DNA of 64,000 nucleotides from a virus. Within the stretch, counting starts at the first letter, position 1. Each line of letters starts with the position of its first letter. The stretch is from IMG/VR virus record IMGVR_UViG_3300042521_002634, positions 1 to 64,000 of that record; one strand, given 5' to 3'. The notes under the pieces are model-generated. The model did no database searches. It was given only the letters and a program-made list of their open reading frames with translations, and was not told the origin of the DNA. Below are positions 52,772-59,191 of the stretch, piece by piece. A program made the translations under genes and the position numbers.

Positions 52772-53053
52772 TCAGATCGATGGTATATCATTTTCGTCAT
52801 AAAGTACACCTTGATCCGCATCTTTTTTAGGAGCTACTACTCCAAGTAAGGTTTTTGAATCTTTTTGCGCAAAACGCTTGACAGACCACACAGTTGCGAA
52901 GTGCACCGCTGGCAGCAGCAGCCCAAGGCTCGTGATGAAGACGATGCCGGCTGCGAGACTTGTTTCTCCAACAAACGGAATAACAATCAGTGGAATAGCA
53001 ATTGCTAAACTTAAAAAGATAGCCGCAAACGTTCCTGGTTGATTTTTTGTCAC
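52772..53053 (-). CDS. Two-helix membrane protein
   Basis: 93 aa from the GTG at 53053, with GAGGAAC upstream. Two hydrophobic helices are visible ('AAIFLSLAIAIPLIVIPFVG' and 'AAGIVFITSLGLLLPAVHFA'), then a charged cytoplasmic tail ending NDIPSI. The topology fits a class II holin-type or small regulatory membrane protein, but it is not next to the lysis enzyme. Confidence 0.6.
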   Translation of the reverse strand: MTKNQPGTFAAIFLSLAIAIPLIVIPFVGETSLAAGIVFITSLGLLLPAVHFATVWSVKRFAQKDSKTLLGVVAPKKDADQGVLYDENDIPSI

Positions 53054-53185
53054 TTGTTCCTCACTTTCAATTTTAATATACCACAATTGCAACCGCTCAG
53101 ATCATTTACACGACCTCAGCCAGCCACTTTTCAATTCCAGCCGGCGAAGTGACTCACAAACGCAGTGCGTGCCTGTGCAGACAGT

Positions 53186-53443
53186 CTAGCCCTGGGTTGG
53201 CAGCTGAATTTCTTGCCCAGGGTAGATTGTAGACGTGCCAAGGTTTAGAACTAAGTCGTCCATGGCATTTACAACGTTGCCTGAGCAATTTGCCTGAGCG
53301 ATGCCGTGTAGCGTCTGGCCTTCCTGCACTGTCACGGCCGGCGAGTTGCAAGTGTACTTGCCACTCTCTTGCGCGACCTTGACTAAGCCTACAGCCGCAA
53401 CTGCTGCCAGGGCAACAAAAAACATTTTACGTGCTTTCGTCAT
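53186..53443 (-). CDS. Secreted LysM-domain protein
   Basis: An 85-aa protein with an N-terminal membrane or signal segment ('KMFFVALAAVAAVGLVKVA') and a LysM-like domain ('VTVQEGQTLHGIAQANCSGN', 'LGTSTIYPGQEIQLPTQG') stabilised by two Cys. It is predicted to bind peptidoglycan outside the membrane. AAGGAGACTTAA precedes the ATG. It may block superinfection, aid lysis, or remodel the wall. Confidence 0.75.
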   Translation of the reverse strand: MTKARKMFFVALAAVAAVGLVKVAQESGKYTCNSPAVTVQEGQTLHGIAQANCSGNVVNAMDDLVLNLGTSTIYPGQEIQLPTQG

Positions 53444-53474
53444 TTAAGTCTCCTTCGTCATTGTAGTTGATAGT

Positions 53475-53500
53475 ACTATTTTAACTTCTTTGGAACTGAG
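53475..53500 (-). promoter_or_regulatory. Variant accessory promoter (53475)
   Basis: Minus strand CTCAGTTCCAAAGAAGTTAA, then AATAGT. It drives the LysM gene. Confidence 0.55.
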
Positions 53501-53517
53501 TTCCCTAAAGCTTAGCA

Positions 53518-53539
53518 GCCCGGGCGACGATTCCCGGGC
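53518..53539 (-). terminator. GC-rich hairpin after the 53553 gene
   Basis: Stem GCCCGGG/CCCGGGC with an 8-nt loop, between the stop at 53553 and the next promoter. Confidence 0.6.
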
Positions 53540-53552
53540 GCCAGCGATCTAA

Positions 53553-53777
53553 CTAATAAGCGTACGAGTTTGAGTGACCCCAGACACGTTGATGTACCGC
53601 CGCGATGTCCGCAGCCTGCTCGTTGCTTTCGCATTCCATCTTTAAAATGACGGAATCGCTCGAGTCACCAGTCGGGCTTGCGAACCAAAGTTCAAGGGTT
53701 TTGCCGTAGAGCATGTAACCTCTGAACGCGCCTTTGCTCTCTCGAACAGTCGAGAGTGCTTCGTCTGTCATTGCCAT
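53553..53777 (-). CDS. Small hypothetical protein, 74 aa
   Basis: ATG 53777 (MAMTDEALSTVRESKG) follows an AAAGGAC leader. It contains 'GYMLYGKTLELWFASPTGDS' and 'ECESNEQAADIAAVHQRVWG', an alpha/beta arrangement with no recognised family. A single-gene unit with its own promoter and terminator hairpin. Confidence 0.6.
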   Translation of the reverse strand: MAMTDEALSTVRESKGAFRGYMLYGKTLELWFASPTGDSSDSVILKMECESNEQAADIAAVHQRVWGHSNSYAY

Positions 53778-53821
53778 TTCATTTCGTCCTTTCGTAAGTG
53801 CCAACCATTTTGGCTGACAGA

Positions 53822-53844
53822 ATTATATTAACTTCTCTGGAATC
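53822..53844 (-). promoter_or_regulatory. Accessory promoter P (53822)
   Basis: Minus strand GATTCCAGAGAAGTTAATAT followed by AAT. The -10 is TATAAT (53822-53827). It drives the 53777 gene. Confidence 0.75.
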
Positions 53845-54013
53845 AATGCCCGTAGCGTCGAAGCAGCTCGCACGCGATTGTCATCGGATACGATGACGCG
53901 ACATTGCGAACTACCTCCGCAACGATGTCGTCTTCGCCCAGATCCGGGTAATCGGCTTTCGCGTCTTGGATACCGATCTGTACCTCGACGAGAGCGTCAT
54001 TTAACGTTCTCAT
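53843..54013 (-). CDS. 56-aa small acidic protein
   Basis: ATG 54013 (MRTLNDALVEVQIGIQDA) with AAAGGAT at good spacing. An ATG 6 nt upstream is too close to the RBS. It is acidic and helical, ending 'ACELLRRYGH'. It is unrecognised. It stands behind a promoter divergent from the WGR-like gene. Confidence 0.6.
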   Translation of the reverse strand: MRTLNDALVEVQIGIQDAKADYPDLGEDDIVAEVVRNVASSYPMTIACELLRRYGH

Positions 54014-54037
54014 GCTCATCCTTTCGTCGTTGATAGA

Positions 54038-54060
54038 TACAATGTATCATCTCCGGAACT
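54038..54060 (-). promoter_or_regulatory. Accessory promoter P (54038), divergent pair, left
   Basis: Minus strand AGTTCCGGAGATGATACATT. It drives the 53843 gene and faces away from the plus-strand copy 33 bp to the right. Confidence 0.7.
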
Positions 54061-54092
54061 GAAGTCGTAGGCCGGCTTAGTCAGAGTCCGCT

Positions 54093-54118
54093 CTAGTTCC
54101 GGAGATGATATATTTATC
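54093..54118 (+). promoter_or_regulatory. Accessory promoter P (54093), divergent pair, right
   Basis: Plus strand CTAGTTCCGGAGATGATATA, then TTTATC, nearly identical to the minus-strand element at 51684. It drives the WGR-like gene. Confidence 0.75.
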
Positions 54119-54155
54119 TCATCAGCACAACGCTGGTAACGACGAAAGGACGAAA

Positions 54156-54404
54156 ATGAAAAAATGGTGCTTGCTTAAAGGAAGCGACATCGGCCCAATG
54201 GGACGAGGTCAGAATGGCAAGAAGAAAGTCTACGAGGTAATCGCAGATGGTTCAGTGTTGCGTTGCTCGTGGGGCATGGCAGAGAAGATCAACCGCCAGT
54301 CAAGCGTGCAAGTGTATCACTCAGGCCAAGCAGCAATGTCAGCCGCGTACGAAAAAGTGTACGCAAAGCGAGACAAGGGATACGCTCTAGCTTACGAAGT
54401 TTAA
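54156..54404 (+). CDS. WGR-like domain protein
   Basis: An 82-aa rightward protein behind the shared leader (GACGAAAGGACGAAA, ATG 54156). It shows 'KKVYEVIADGSVLRCSWGMA' followed by Gln, 'SGQAAMSAAYEKVYAKRDKG' and 'YALAYEV'. This is the order of conserved positions in WGR domains (Tyr strand, W-G centre, A...F/Y...K, final G-Y). In PARPs, WGR domains bind DNA ends and nucleic acid. This free-standing form could bind DNA or regulate host processes. Resemblance by eye only. Confidence 0.55.
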   Translation: MKKWCLLKGSDIGPMGRGQNGKKKVYEVIADGSVLRCSWGMAEKINRQSSVQVYHSGQAAMSAAYEKVYAKRDKGYALAYEV

Positions 54405-54423
54405 TCTTCGTAAATGGTAAGTC

Positions 54424-54448
54424 AGCCAGCCGGCCAAACCGGCTGGCT
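54424..54448 (+). terminator. Hairpin between the two rightward genes
   Basis: Perfect 10-bp stem AGCCAGCCGG/CCGGCTGGCT with loop CCAAA, 20 nt after the WGR-like stop and directly before the next promoter. Confidence 0.7.
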
Positions 54449-54453
54449 AACTC

Positions 54454-54475
54454 CAGTTTCCAGAGTTGTTATATT
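54454..54475 (+). promoter_or_regulatory. Accessory promoter P (54454), leaderless
   Basis: Plus strand CAGTTTCCAGAGTTGTTATA, then TT. The -10 TATATT (54470-54475) is exactly 6 nt before ATG 54482. Confidence 0.75.
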
Positions 54476-54481
54476 GATTAC

Positions 54482-54733
54482 ATGACAAACATACAAACAC
54501 ACCAAATAATCAACATCCATCACGAACCTGAATACTTGACTACTGTCACGTTTAACTACTACGGCGACCCGTACGCCATATCGCACATCGGCAACCTAAA
54601 CGGCATCGACAGCTACTGCGTAAACAGCGTCAACAGCAACGAGTACTACGAATACCTCGCTGCCAACTGCGACTTCATCGTCGACTTGCTCAAAAATAAT
54701 CCGCGCATCGACGCCGCGCTTCACAGCAAATAA
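54482..54733 (+). CDS. Small hypothetical protein, 83 aa, leaderless
   Basis: MTNIQTHQIINIHHEPEYL start, no Shine-Dalgarno, ATG 6 nt after the -10. It contains 'VTFNYYGDPYAISHIGNLNG' and 'YEYLAANCDFIVDLLKNNPR', an alpha/beta fold rich in Asn/Tyr. It has no recognised family. It ends before a bidirectional terminator. Confidence 0.65.
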   Translation: MTNIQTHQIINIHHEPEYLTTVTFNYYGDPYAISHIGNLNGIDSYCVNSVNSNEYYEYLAANCDFIVDLLKNNPRIDAALHSK

Positions 54734-54740
54734 CAAATAA

Positions 54741-54780
54741 ATAATCGGCCAGCCGACTAAAAACCGGCTGGCTATTTATT
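54741..54780. terminator. Bidirectional terminator between convergent genes
   Basis: Stem GCCAGCCG/CGGCTGGC (54748-54755 and 54765-54772), flanked by AAATAAATA and TATTTATT, so each strand has a U-rich tail. It lies between the rightward 54733 end and the leftward 54780 end. Confidence 0.75.
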
Positions 54781-54965
54781 TACACCGCGCCAAAGTTGCG
54801 TTCAGTCCGCACGCGCTCGAGTTCTTGATTTAGGCTTTCAACTTTAGTCCGCAGCATTTGTATCTCTTCAGCTGCGTTTCTCATCACAGGCGCGGACGGA
54901 CCAAGTCCATTGCGTTCTGCCAGCGCAAGAAGACGCCATACAACATCGATTGAACCATCGATCAC
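54780..54965 (-). CDS. 61-aa coiled-coil protein
   Basis: The GTG start overlaps the preceding stop (GTGA). 'VMRNAAEEIQMLRTKVESLN' and 'QELERVRTERNFGAV' form an amphipathic coiled coil. The N-terminus has 'VVWRLLALAERNGL'. The function is unknown. Coupled to the zinc-ribbon gene. Confidence 0.6.
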   Translation of the reverse strand: MIDGSIDVVWRLLALAERNGLGPSAPVMRNAAEEIQMLRTKVESLNQELERVRTERNFGAV

Positions 54966-55162
54966 TTAACTAGTTCCATGGCCACTCCAGTTGACGTGTG
55001 CTCTTTCGGATTGTGGCACACTGGCGGCTCAGATACTTTCACATGAAGAATGACAGTCTCGCCACACTTTGGGCATTTCCATTTATCTTTTCGTTTTGGC
55101 AAGCGCTCGTTGCGATCTGTAGCGCCACCGCTTTCCTCTTCTTCTGCGGCTGCTTCGTTCAT
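54962..55162 (-). CDS. Zinc-ribbon protein, 66 aa
   Basis: AAAAGGAGTACCA precedes the ATG. After an acidic, basic N-terminus ('NEAAAEEEESGGATDRNERL') it has 'KWKCPKCGETVILHVKVSEP' and 'PVCHN', a CxxC...CH ribbon. It may bind zinc and nucleic acid. Confidence 0.6.
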   Translation of the reverse strand: MNEAAAEEEESGGATDRNERLPKRKDKWKCPKCGETVILHVKVSEPPVCHNPKEHTSTGVAMELVK

Positions 55163-55193
55163 TGGTACTCCTTTTAGACAATAGTAGTTGTTA

Positions 55194-55213
55194 AGTATAC
55201 CACGTTCTCCAGA
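55194..55213 (-). promoter_or_regulatory. Variant accessory promoter (55194)
   Basis: Minus strand TCTGGAGAACGTGGTATACT, with a partial match upstream and -10 TATACT. It drives the 55162 gene. Confidence 0.45.
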
Positions 55214-55230
55214 TAGATTCTGCGACTGAC

Positions 55231-55470
55231 TTAACGAGTTCGGCGTGCAGTGCGCCGCAGCCTACGCCGCTCATTACCAGTAAGTCCGCCCCAGACGCCG
55301 ATCTGTTCGTTGTCTAGCGCGTAGTCCAAACACTCCTGCCTGACTAAGCACCCAGCGCAGACGACCTTGGCCTGCCGCGTGACTATACGCGATTTCTCGT
55401 TATGGAACAAATCTCCTTTGCCGGCGCACGCCGCATGCTGCATCCAATGCTGCTGCTTAGCGATGCGCAT
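55231..55470 (-). CDS. whiB: WhiB-like (Wbl) iron-sulfur transcription regulator
   Basis: A 79-aa protein with the four Wbl cysteines ('HAACAGKGD', 'VVCAGCLVRQECLDYAL'), the invariant turn 'GVWGGLT' and a basic C-terminal DNA-binding tail ('NERRRLRRTARRTR'). Wbl proteins carry a 4Fe-4S cluster and bind region 4 of the primary sigma factor to change promoter choice. They are specific to Actinomycetota and their phages. The start overlaps the upstream stop (TAATG). It is a candidate activator of promoters that lack a -35, such as those repeated here. Confidence 0.9.
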   Translation of the reverse strand: MRIAKQQHWMQHAACAGKGDLFHNEKSRIVTRQAKVVCAGCLVRQECLDYALDNEQIGVWGGLTGNERRRLRRTARRTR

Positions 55471-55874
55471 TACTTCACCCCTACTGGGGTGAAGTAACGC
55501 TTGACTGATTCTTGGAAGAATGAATGCTTCCCAGTCGCAACCTCACGTACGTAAATTGGGTACTTCGACCGCGAAGCCGCGATACCCGCAAACGCATACT
55601 CTTTTCCATTGACTGAGAAAGTCTTTCCAAGAAGACCTTCCGGCAAGTCGTACATCGAACCAAAACGAATGTAATCTGTCGCTTCTACTGAAGCGAGATT
55701 GACTCCATTTGGTCCAGTCTCGACTGGCTGAGCTTCAATCTTGAGTGAGTAAAGTTGTCCGTACTTTATGGAGACTTTGCCTCGCTCGAGACCATGTTTT
55801 GCGAAGATTGCCACTGCAGCTTTTTCAAGCTCGTTAGTAATTTCCTGCGCAAGTGATCTGCTTACTGCTGTCAT
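55470..55874 (-). CDS. Hypothetical protein, 134 aa
   Basis: Starts MTAVSRSLAQEITNELEKAA, behind GAAAGGACAAACAA. It has an N-terminal helix, then a beta-rich body ('RGKVSIKYGQLYSLKIEAQP', 'GKTFSVNGKEYAFAGIAASR', 'VREVATGKHSFFQESVKRYF'). It is coupled to whiB and driven by a family promoter. I do not recognise it. Confidence 0.6.
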   Translation of the reverse strand: MTAVSRSLAQEITNELEKAAVAIFAKHGLERGKVSIKYGQLYSLKIEAQPVETGPNGVNLASVEATDYIRFGSMYDLPEGLLGKTFSVNGKEYAFAGIAASRSKYPIYVREVATGKHSFFQESVKRYFTPVGVK

Positions 55875-55903
55875 TTGTTTGTCCTTTCGTAGTTGACAAG
55901 TTA

Positions 55904-55924
55904 ATTATAACAAACTCTGGAAAC
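55904..55924 (-). promoter_or_regulatory. Accessory promoter P (55904)
   Basis: Minus strand GTTTCCAGAGTTTGTTATAA followed by T. The -10 is TATAAT. It drives the 55874-whiB pair. Confidence 0.75.
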
Positions 55925-55936
55925 TTAAACAAGTGA

Positions 55937-56044
55937 TTACTTTATGTAAAACCACCACAGATCTTCTTCTTTTTCTTCTTCTAGCCTCGCTCGAGGCGCC
56001 GGCTGCCACAGCCACAGCATTGCGCGTTTGACAGCCGCGAGCAC
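55937..56044 (-). CDS. 35-aa Trp-rich peptide coupled to the subtilase gene
   Basis: GTG 56044 overlaps the subtilase stop (TAGTG). The product has 'VKRAMLWLWQPAPRARLEEE' and ends 'EEDLWWFYIK': Trp-rich ends around an Arg/Glu-rich middle. It may be a peptide substrate, a membrane-active peptide, or a chance frame. Confidence 0.4.
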   Translation of the reverse strand: MLAAVKRAMLWLWQPAPRARLEEEKEEDLWWFYIK

Positions 56045-57288
56045 TATCCAACTGCAATCGAGCTGTACGGCGCTCCACCTACAAGTACGATTACATTATA
56101 CCCACTTAGGTTTCTAGTCGTCGTGAACTTTACCGCACCGCTGGCTGAAGAAGTCTTCGTCCAAGTAAAGGATGACTTAGCTTTTGCTAGTGCGCTAATT
56201 TGCATCTTTGTTCCGGGGAGCGAAGATTCAACTGCGATCTCGTAGCCTTCTGAAGTTTTCGTCACCGCAACTGTTACAGAAGTAGACGACGGCACTTCAG
56301 TCCCATTGTCGATCTCTTTGACAATTGTTGTTGAAGTTGTTGTTGTCACCGCAGGCGCAGAACTAGACCCAGACAATGGAGCGTACAGCAACTTGTTTGG
56401 AGAACCCACGCCAGCGTCAGTAATCGCATCGCTGGTGGCAGAACTCACAATCAACGAAGTAACGTCAGTTACAGACAGCGCTGGACTATTCTGTAGCGCT
56501 AACGCCGCGACGCCGGTGACGTGTGGCGCCGCGTGTGACGTACCTTTAAGAGTTTTAGACGCTGTTGGCGACGTAGCCCACGCTGACAGCACGTTTGCGC
56601 CTGGAGCAAATATGTCAACACACTTGCCGTAGTTAGCCCATGACCACCTAGCGTCGTTTTCATCACTCGCCGCAACGTTGATCGCGCTTGGAGTAGACCC
56701 CGGCGAGTAACTGCACGCGTCCTTATTGTTGTTGCCGGCTGCAGTAACTACTACAATTCCATCTGCAATCGCGCGATCGACCGCAGCATTTACTTTTGAT
56801 GACAAGTTTCCACTCATGCTGATATTCATGACTGCAGGCTCGCCAGTCTTGTGATCTGCTACTGCCCAGTCGATGCCCGCGATCATGTCAGACGTCCAAC
56901 CATTACCACTACAGTCTGTGACCCGCACAGGGACAAGAGTCACCTTTGGCGCTACGCCGTAGGTTGACCCGCCGACTACGCCGGCGACATGAGTGCCATG
57001 TCCGTAGCAGTCCTCAGTTCCTCGCCCATCAAGAATTTTAGTGAAACCCGCACGAATTCTGCCTGTAAACTCTTCATGCGACGAGAGTATGCCACTGTCA
57101 ACTACGTAGACAGTGACGCCTTGACCATTAAGCGCCAGCGAAACGTCTTTGTTCAACGGCAGTGAGCGTTGATCAATGCGATCAATATTCCACTGAGCTG
57201 TAGCAACGGCTTCCGCATTTCCATAGATTAAGGCGATTACGACGGCAACTATCGCCGCCACAATTGCAAACTTATTTTTTACTTTCAT
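56044..57288 (-). CDS. Secreted subtilisin-like serine protease (S8)
   Basis: A 414-aa protein. The N-terminus is a signal peptide or anchor ('KFAIVAAIVAVVIALIYGNA'). The catalytic triad is complete: Asp in 'VTVYVVDSGILSSHEEF', His in 'CYGHGTHVAGVVGG', Ser in 'LKGTSHAAPHVTGVAAL', with the oxyanion Asn in 'VVTAAGNNNKD'. A Thr/Ser-rich linker and a C-terminal beta-domain (residues about 320-414) follow. There is no large propeptide. RBS AGGAG and an ATGA overlap couple it to a small membrane protein gene upstream. Phage-encoded subtilases are rare. It may cleave surface proteins, aid release, or block superinfection. Confidence 0.85.
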   Translation of the reverse strand: MKVKNKFAIVAAIVAVVIALIYGNAEAVATAQWNIDRIDQRSLPLNKDVSLALNGQGVTVYVVDSGILSSHEEFTGRIRAGFTKILDGRGTEDCYGHGTHVAGVVGGSTYGVAPKVTLVPVRVTDCSGNGWTSDMIAGIDWAVADHKTGEPAVMNISMSGNLSSKVNAAVDRAIADGIVVVTAAGNNNKDACSYSPGSTPSAINVAASDENDARWSWANYGKCVDIFAPGANVLSAWATSPTASKTLKGTSHAAPHVTGVAALALQNSPALSVTDVTSLIVSSATSDAITDAGVGSPNKLLYAPLSGSSSAPAVTTTTSTTIVKEIDNGTEVPSSTSVTVAVTKTSEGYEIAVESSLPGTKMQISALAKAKSSFTWTKTSSASGAVKFTTTRNLSGYNVIVLVGGAPYSSIAVG

Positions 57289-57494
57289 CGTGAGCTCCTG
57301 TATGATTCGTCAGTTGCACGCATGATACTTTCCCATGATGCTTTTCTGTCGTCAGCCTCTGAGCTTCTGACTATTACGCGATCGCCGTACTTAGCACGAC
57401 GATTTAGTTCACCGCGTTCTTTCCACAGAGACCAGCCAGCTACCGCGAAGAAGCTCGCAATGATAGCTTGAAACATAGCTTGAACAACTCTCAT
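57285..57494 (-). CDS. 69-aa membrane protein coupled to subtilase
   Basis: ATG 57494 overlaps the upstream stop (TAATG). One membrane helix ('AMFQAIIASFFAVAGWSLW') is followed by a charged tail ('KERGELNRRAKYGDRVIV') ending YRSSR. The ATGA overlap with the subtilase implies fixed co-expression. It could anchor, chaperone or inhibit the protease. Confidence 0.6.
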   Translation of the reverse strand: MRVVQAMFQAIIASFFAVAGWSLWKERGELNRRAKYGDRVIVRSSEADDRKASWESIMRATDESYRSSR

Positions 57495-57601
57495 TATCGA
57501 CCACGCTTGCGCGATATCGACATACCGGCGATTAAGAACACCGCGACTGCCCAAGCAACCGCAGCGGCAGTATTGTAGAACTCTATATCTATTCTCATCA
57601 T
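57494..57601 (-). CDS. 35-aa single-helix membrane peptide
   Basis: ATG 57601 behind AAAGGAGAAA. MMRIDIEFYNTAAAVAWAV leads into a hydrophobic helix ending 'SRKRGR'. It is the first gene of a tightly coupled operon: peptide, membrane protein, subtilase, Trp-rich peptide. The positive-inside tail suggests an N-out or reentrant membrane anchor. Confidence 0.55.
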   Translation of the reverse strand: MMRIDIEFYNTAAAVAWAVAVFLIAGMSISRKRGR

Positions 57602-57646
57602 TTTCTCCTTTGTAGTTTGTATTGTGTCTTACTTTTCTTATTTTAT

Positions 57647-57666
57647 ATATTACATTCTCTGGAACT
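57647..57666 (-). promoter_or_regulatory. Accessory promoter P (57647)
   Basis: Minus strand AGTTCCAGAGAATGTAATAT. It drives the subtilase operon. Confidence 0.7.
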
Positions 57667-58255
57667 AAACCGGCCCGCTCTGAACTTGTATGTTGAACGG
57701 CGCGCTCGTGTTTGCGTCCAACCTTGCCGCAACAGTAAGCGCAGTCTTGACCGCAGCCTTAGCTTTATCTATGTTGTCCGCACCTTCTGGAAGAAGAGCG
57801 TACAGCACACCGAGCGCGTATGGACTTCCAGTGCCAAGGCCGTAGATGCCACTTGTGTCTTTAACCCACGAGTAGTCTTCTCCGATGACGTACACCGCAC
57901 CATTGACTGCAGCCAGTATTATTGATCCAGACTCATCTGAATGATCTTTGTTGGGTGAAGGCGCTGTGTAACCTTGCTCGTTAAAGCACGCACGCAGTGA
58001 CGGAACAAAGTCGCTCGTTATGAATTTGTCAAGTCGGGTGCCGACAAAATTCTTAGCGTCAGGCGGACGGAATGCGTATTGCAAGATGTTGATCGCGCGC
58101 ACGTCGCCTGCAGCGCCAAGCAGATACGCACGATTCCGCGCGACCTTGGCTGAACCTTTAGGTAGAACGTAGACGCGCCCATCTTCTTCAGTGACACGCG
58201 AATCAGACCCAACTACAGTCCAGCCACTGCCAGTTACTGCAACTATCGTTGTCAT
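57665..58255 (-). CDS. Proteasome beta-subunit-like (Ntn-hydrolase) peptidase
   Basis: A 196-aa protein starting MTTIVAVTGSG. Removal of Met would expose the Thr1 nucleophile. Asp17 follows in 'VVGSDSRVTEEDG', and a Lys in 'KGSAKVARN' matches the K33 position. Then come 'LLGAAGDVRAINILQYAF' and 'IYGLGTGSPYALGVLYALLP' (the GSGxxxA motif region). These are the core features of proteasome beta/HslV-type proteases. No propeptide is present. It could self-assemble as an HslV-like ring, substitute for or poison the host proteasome, or serve as a phage Ntn peptidase. No alpha subunit or unfoldase is visible. Confidence 0.8.
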   Translation of the reverse strand: MTTIVAVTGSGWTVVGSDSRVTEEDGRVYVLPKGSAKVARNRAYLLGAAGDVRAINILQYAFRPPDAKNFVGTRLDKFITSDFVPSLRACFNEQGYTAPSPNKDHSDESGSIILAAVNGAVYVIGEDYSWVKDTSGIYGLGTGSPYALGVLYALLPEGADNIDKAKAAVKTALTVAARLDANTSAPFNIQVQSGPV

Positions 58256-58263
58256 GCAGTCAA

Positions 58264-58566
58264 CTATACCTTTTTGTCGAGTACGACAGGTGACATCGCA
58301 TAACGGAACTCTTTTCCATCAAGCTTGCCTTCGACTATCAATGATCTAGGCCACTTAGCCGCAACAACGCACTCGGCGCCGCGCAGGGCTTCGTACCCGC
58401 ATAGGTCATTTACAACAACTAGGTCTCCAGTCTCGTAGTCGGCGACTGAGCGCTTAGCGCGGATCTTCTGCGCATGGCGCGTCACCGCAGTCTCTATCGA
58501 GAACGCGACGTCGTCGTAGACTCCACTTTGCAGATCTGACAAAAACCTCTCAGCTTTTACCTTCAT
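58264..58566 (-). CDS. Hypothetical protein, 100 aa
   Basis: MKVKAERFLSDLQSGVYDD start, overlapping the HTH gene by 17 nt, with RBS GAGTTAA-like. Beta-rich C-terminal half ('GDLVVVNDLCGYEALRGAEC', 'RSLIVEGKLDGKEFRYAMSP'). It sits between an HTH regulator and the proteasome-like gene, in one operon. The function is unknown. Confidence 0.6.
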   Translation of the reverse strand: MKVKAERFLSDLQSGVYDDVAFSIETAVTRHAQKIRAKRSVADYETGDLVVVNDLCGYEALRGAECVVAAKWPRSLIVEGKLDGKEFRYAMSPVVLDKKV

Positions 58567-58759
58567 TGCTTAACTCCTCTACCGCACGCTTAATTTTCAG
58601 AATATCGGAGTTCTTCGACGTTGTCGGGTCAGTGACAAAGCGATTAACTTTCCTCGCTGTAGTGCCAGCCGACTCTGCAATTTTCTCAATGCCAATTTTC
58701 TTTACGGCATGCGCCAACTCGAGCATTTTCTCGATGTGACTTTCTAGTATGACTCCCAT
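58550..58759 (-). CDS. HTH (Cro-like) regulator, 69 aa
   Basis: RBS AAAGGAGAAGAC before the ATG. After an N-terminal helix it has 'KKIGIEKIAESAGTTARKVN' then 'RFVTDPTTSKNSDILKIKRA', a lambda-repressor/Cro-like HTH with its dimer helix. It leads the proteasome-like operon and may control it or the whole early region. Confidence 0.65.
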   Translation of the reverse strand: MGVILESHIEKMLELAHAVKKIGIEKIAESAGTTARKVNRFVTDPTTSKNSDILKIKRAVEELSNEGKS

Positions 58760-58800
58760 GTCTTCTCCTTTGTCGTTTCTTATACCTGATTGTAGATACC

Positions 58801-58818
58801 ATTATACATTCTCTGGAT
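58801..58818 (-). promoter_or_regulatory. Accessory promoter P (58801)
   Basis: Minus strand ATCCAGAGAATGTATAAT. It drives the HTH/proteasome-like operon. Confidence 0.75.
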
Positions 58819-58825
58819 AGCAAGA

Positions 58826-58869
58826 AGTAGAGCCGATCAAAGTCTCAGCGATTGATTATCGGCGCTACT
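58826..58869 (-). terminator. Long hairpin after the 58889 gene
   Basis: Arms AGTAGAGCCGAT (58826-58837) and ATCGGCGCTACT (58858-58869) pair with one mismatch around a 20-nt loop. Confidence 0.55.
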
Positions 58870-58888
58870 CTACTCGCTATGGCAGCGA

Positions 58889-59161
58889 CTATACAGCTAG
58901 AGTGACCTCACCCTTAGCGACCTGTGACATCAGCCGGCACGCTTGTTTCGTGTCGTCTACTTTGACTGACGTGCCTGTCATGATGTCGAATACGAGATAG
59001 TGAGTACGATCATCCGCTCGCAACACCGCAAGCTTCTTTCGGCGACGAAAGTACGCTGCTGAGTACCCAGCCGGCAAACTTATGCCCGCTGCAAGTTCTG
59101 GGAGCTCTTCAGTCCGCGAACCTGGCTTAGCTCTATTTTTTGTTTCTGTTTCTGTTGTCAT
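58889..59161 (-). CDS. Hypothetical protein, 90 aa
   Basis: MTTETETKNRAKPGSRTEEL start, behind AAAAGGAGACATA. It contains 'SAAYFRRRKKLAVLRADDRT' and 'HYLVFDIMTGTSVKVDDTKQ', a small beta-sheet with a basic loop. It has no recognised family. Confidence 0.6.
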   Translation of the reverse strand: MTTETETKNRAKPGSRTEELPELAAGISLPAGYSAAYFRRRKKLAVLRADDRTHYLVFDIMTGTSVKVDDTKQACRLMSQVAKGEVTLAV

Positions 59162-59191
59162 TATGTCTCCTTTTGTTTTTGTTGTTATTAC

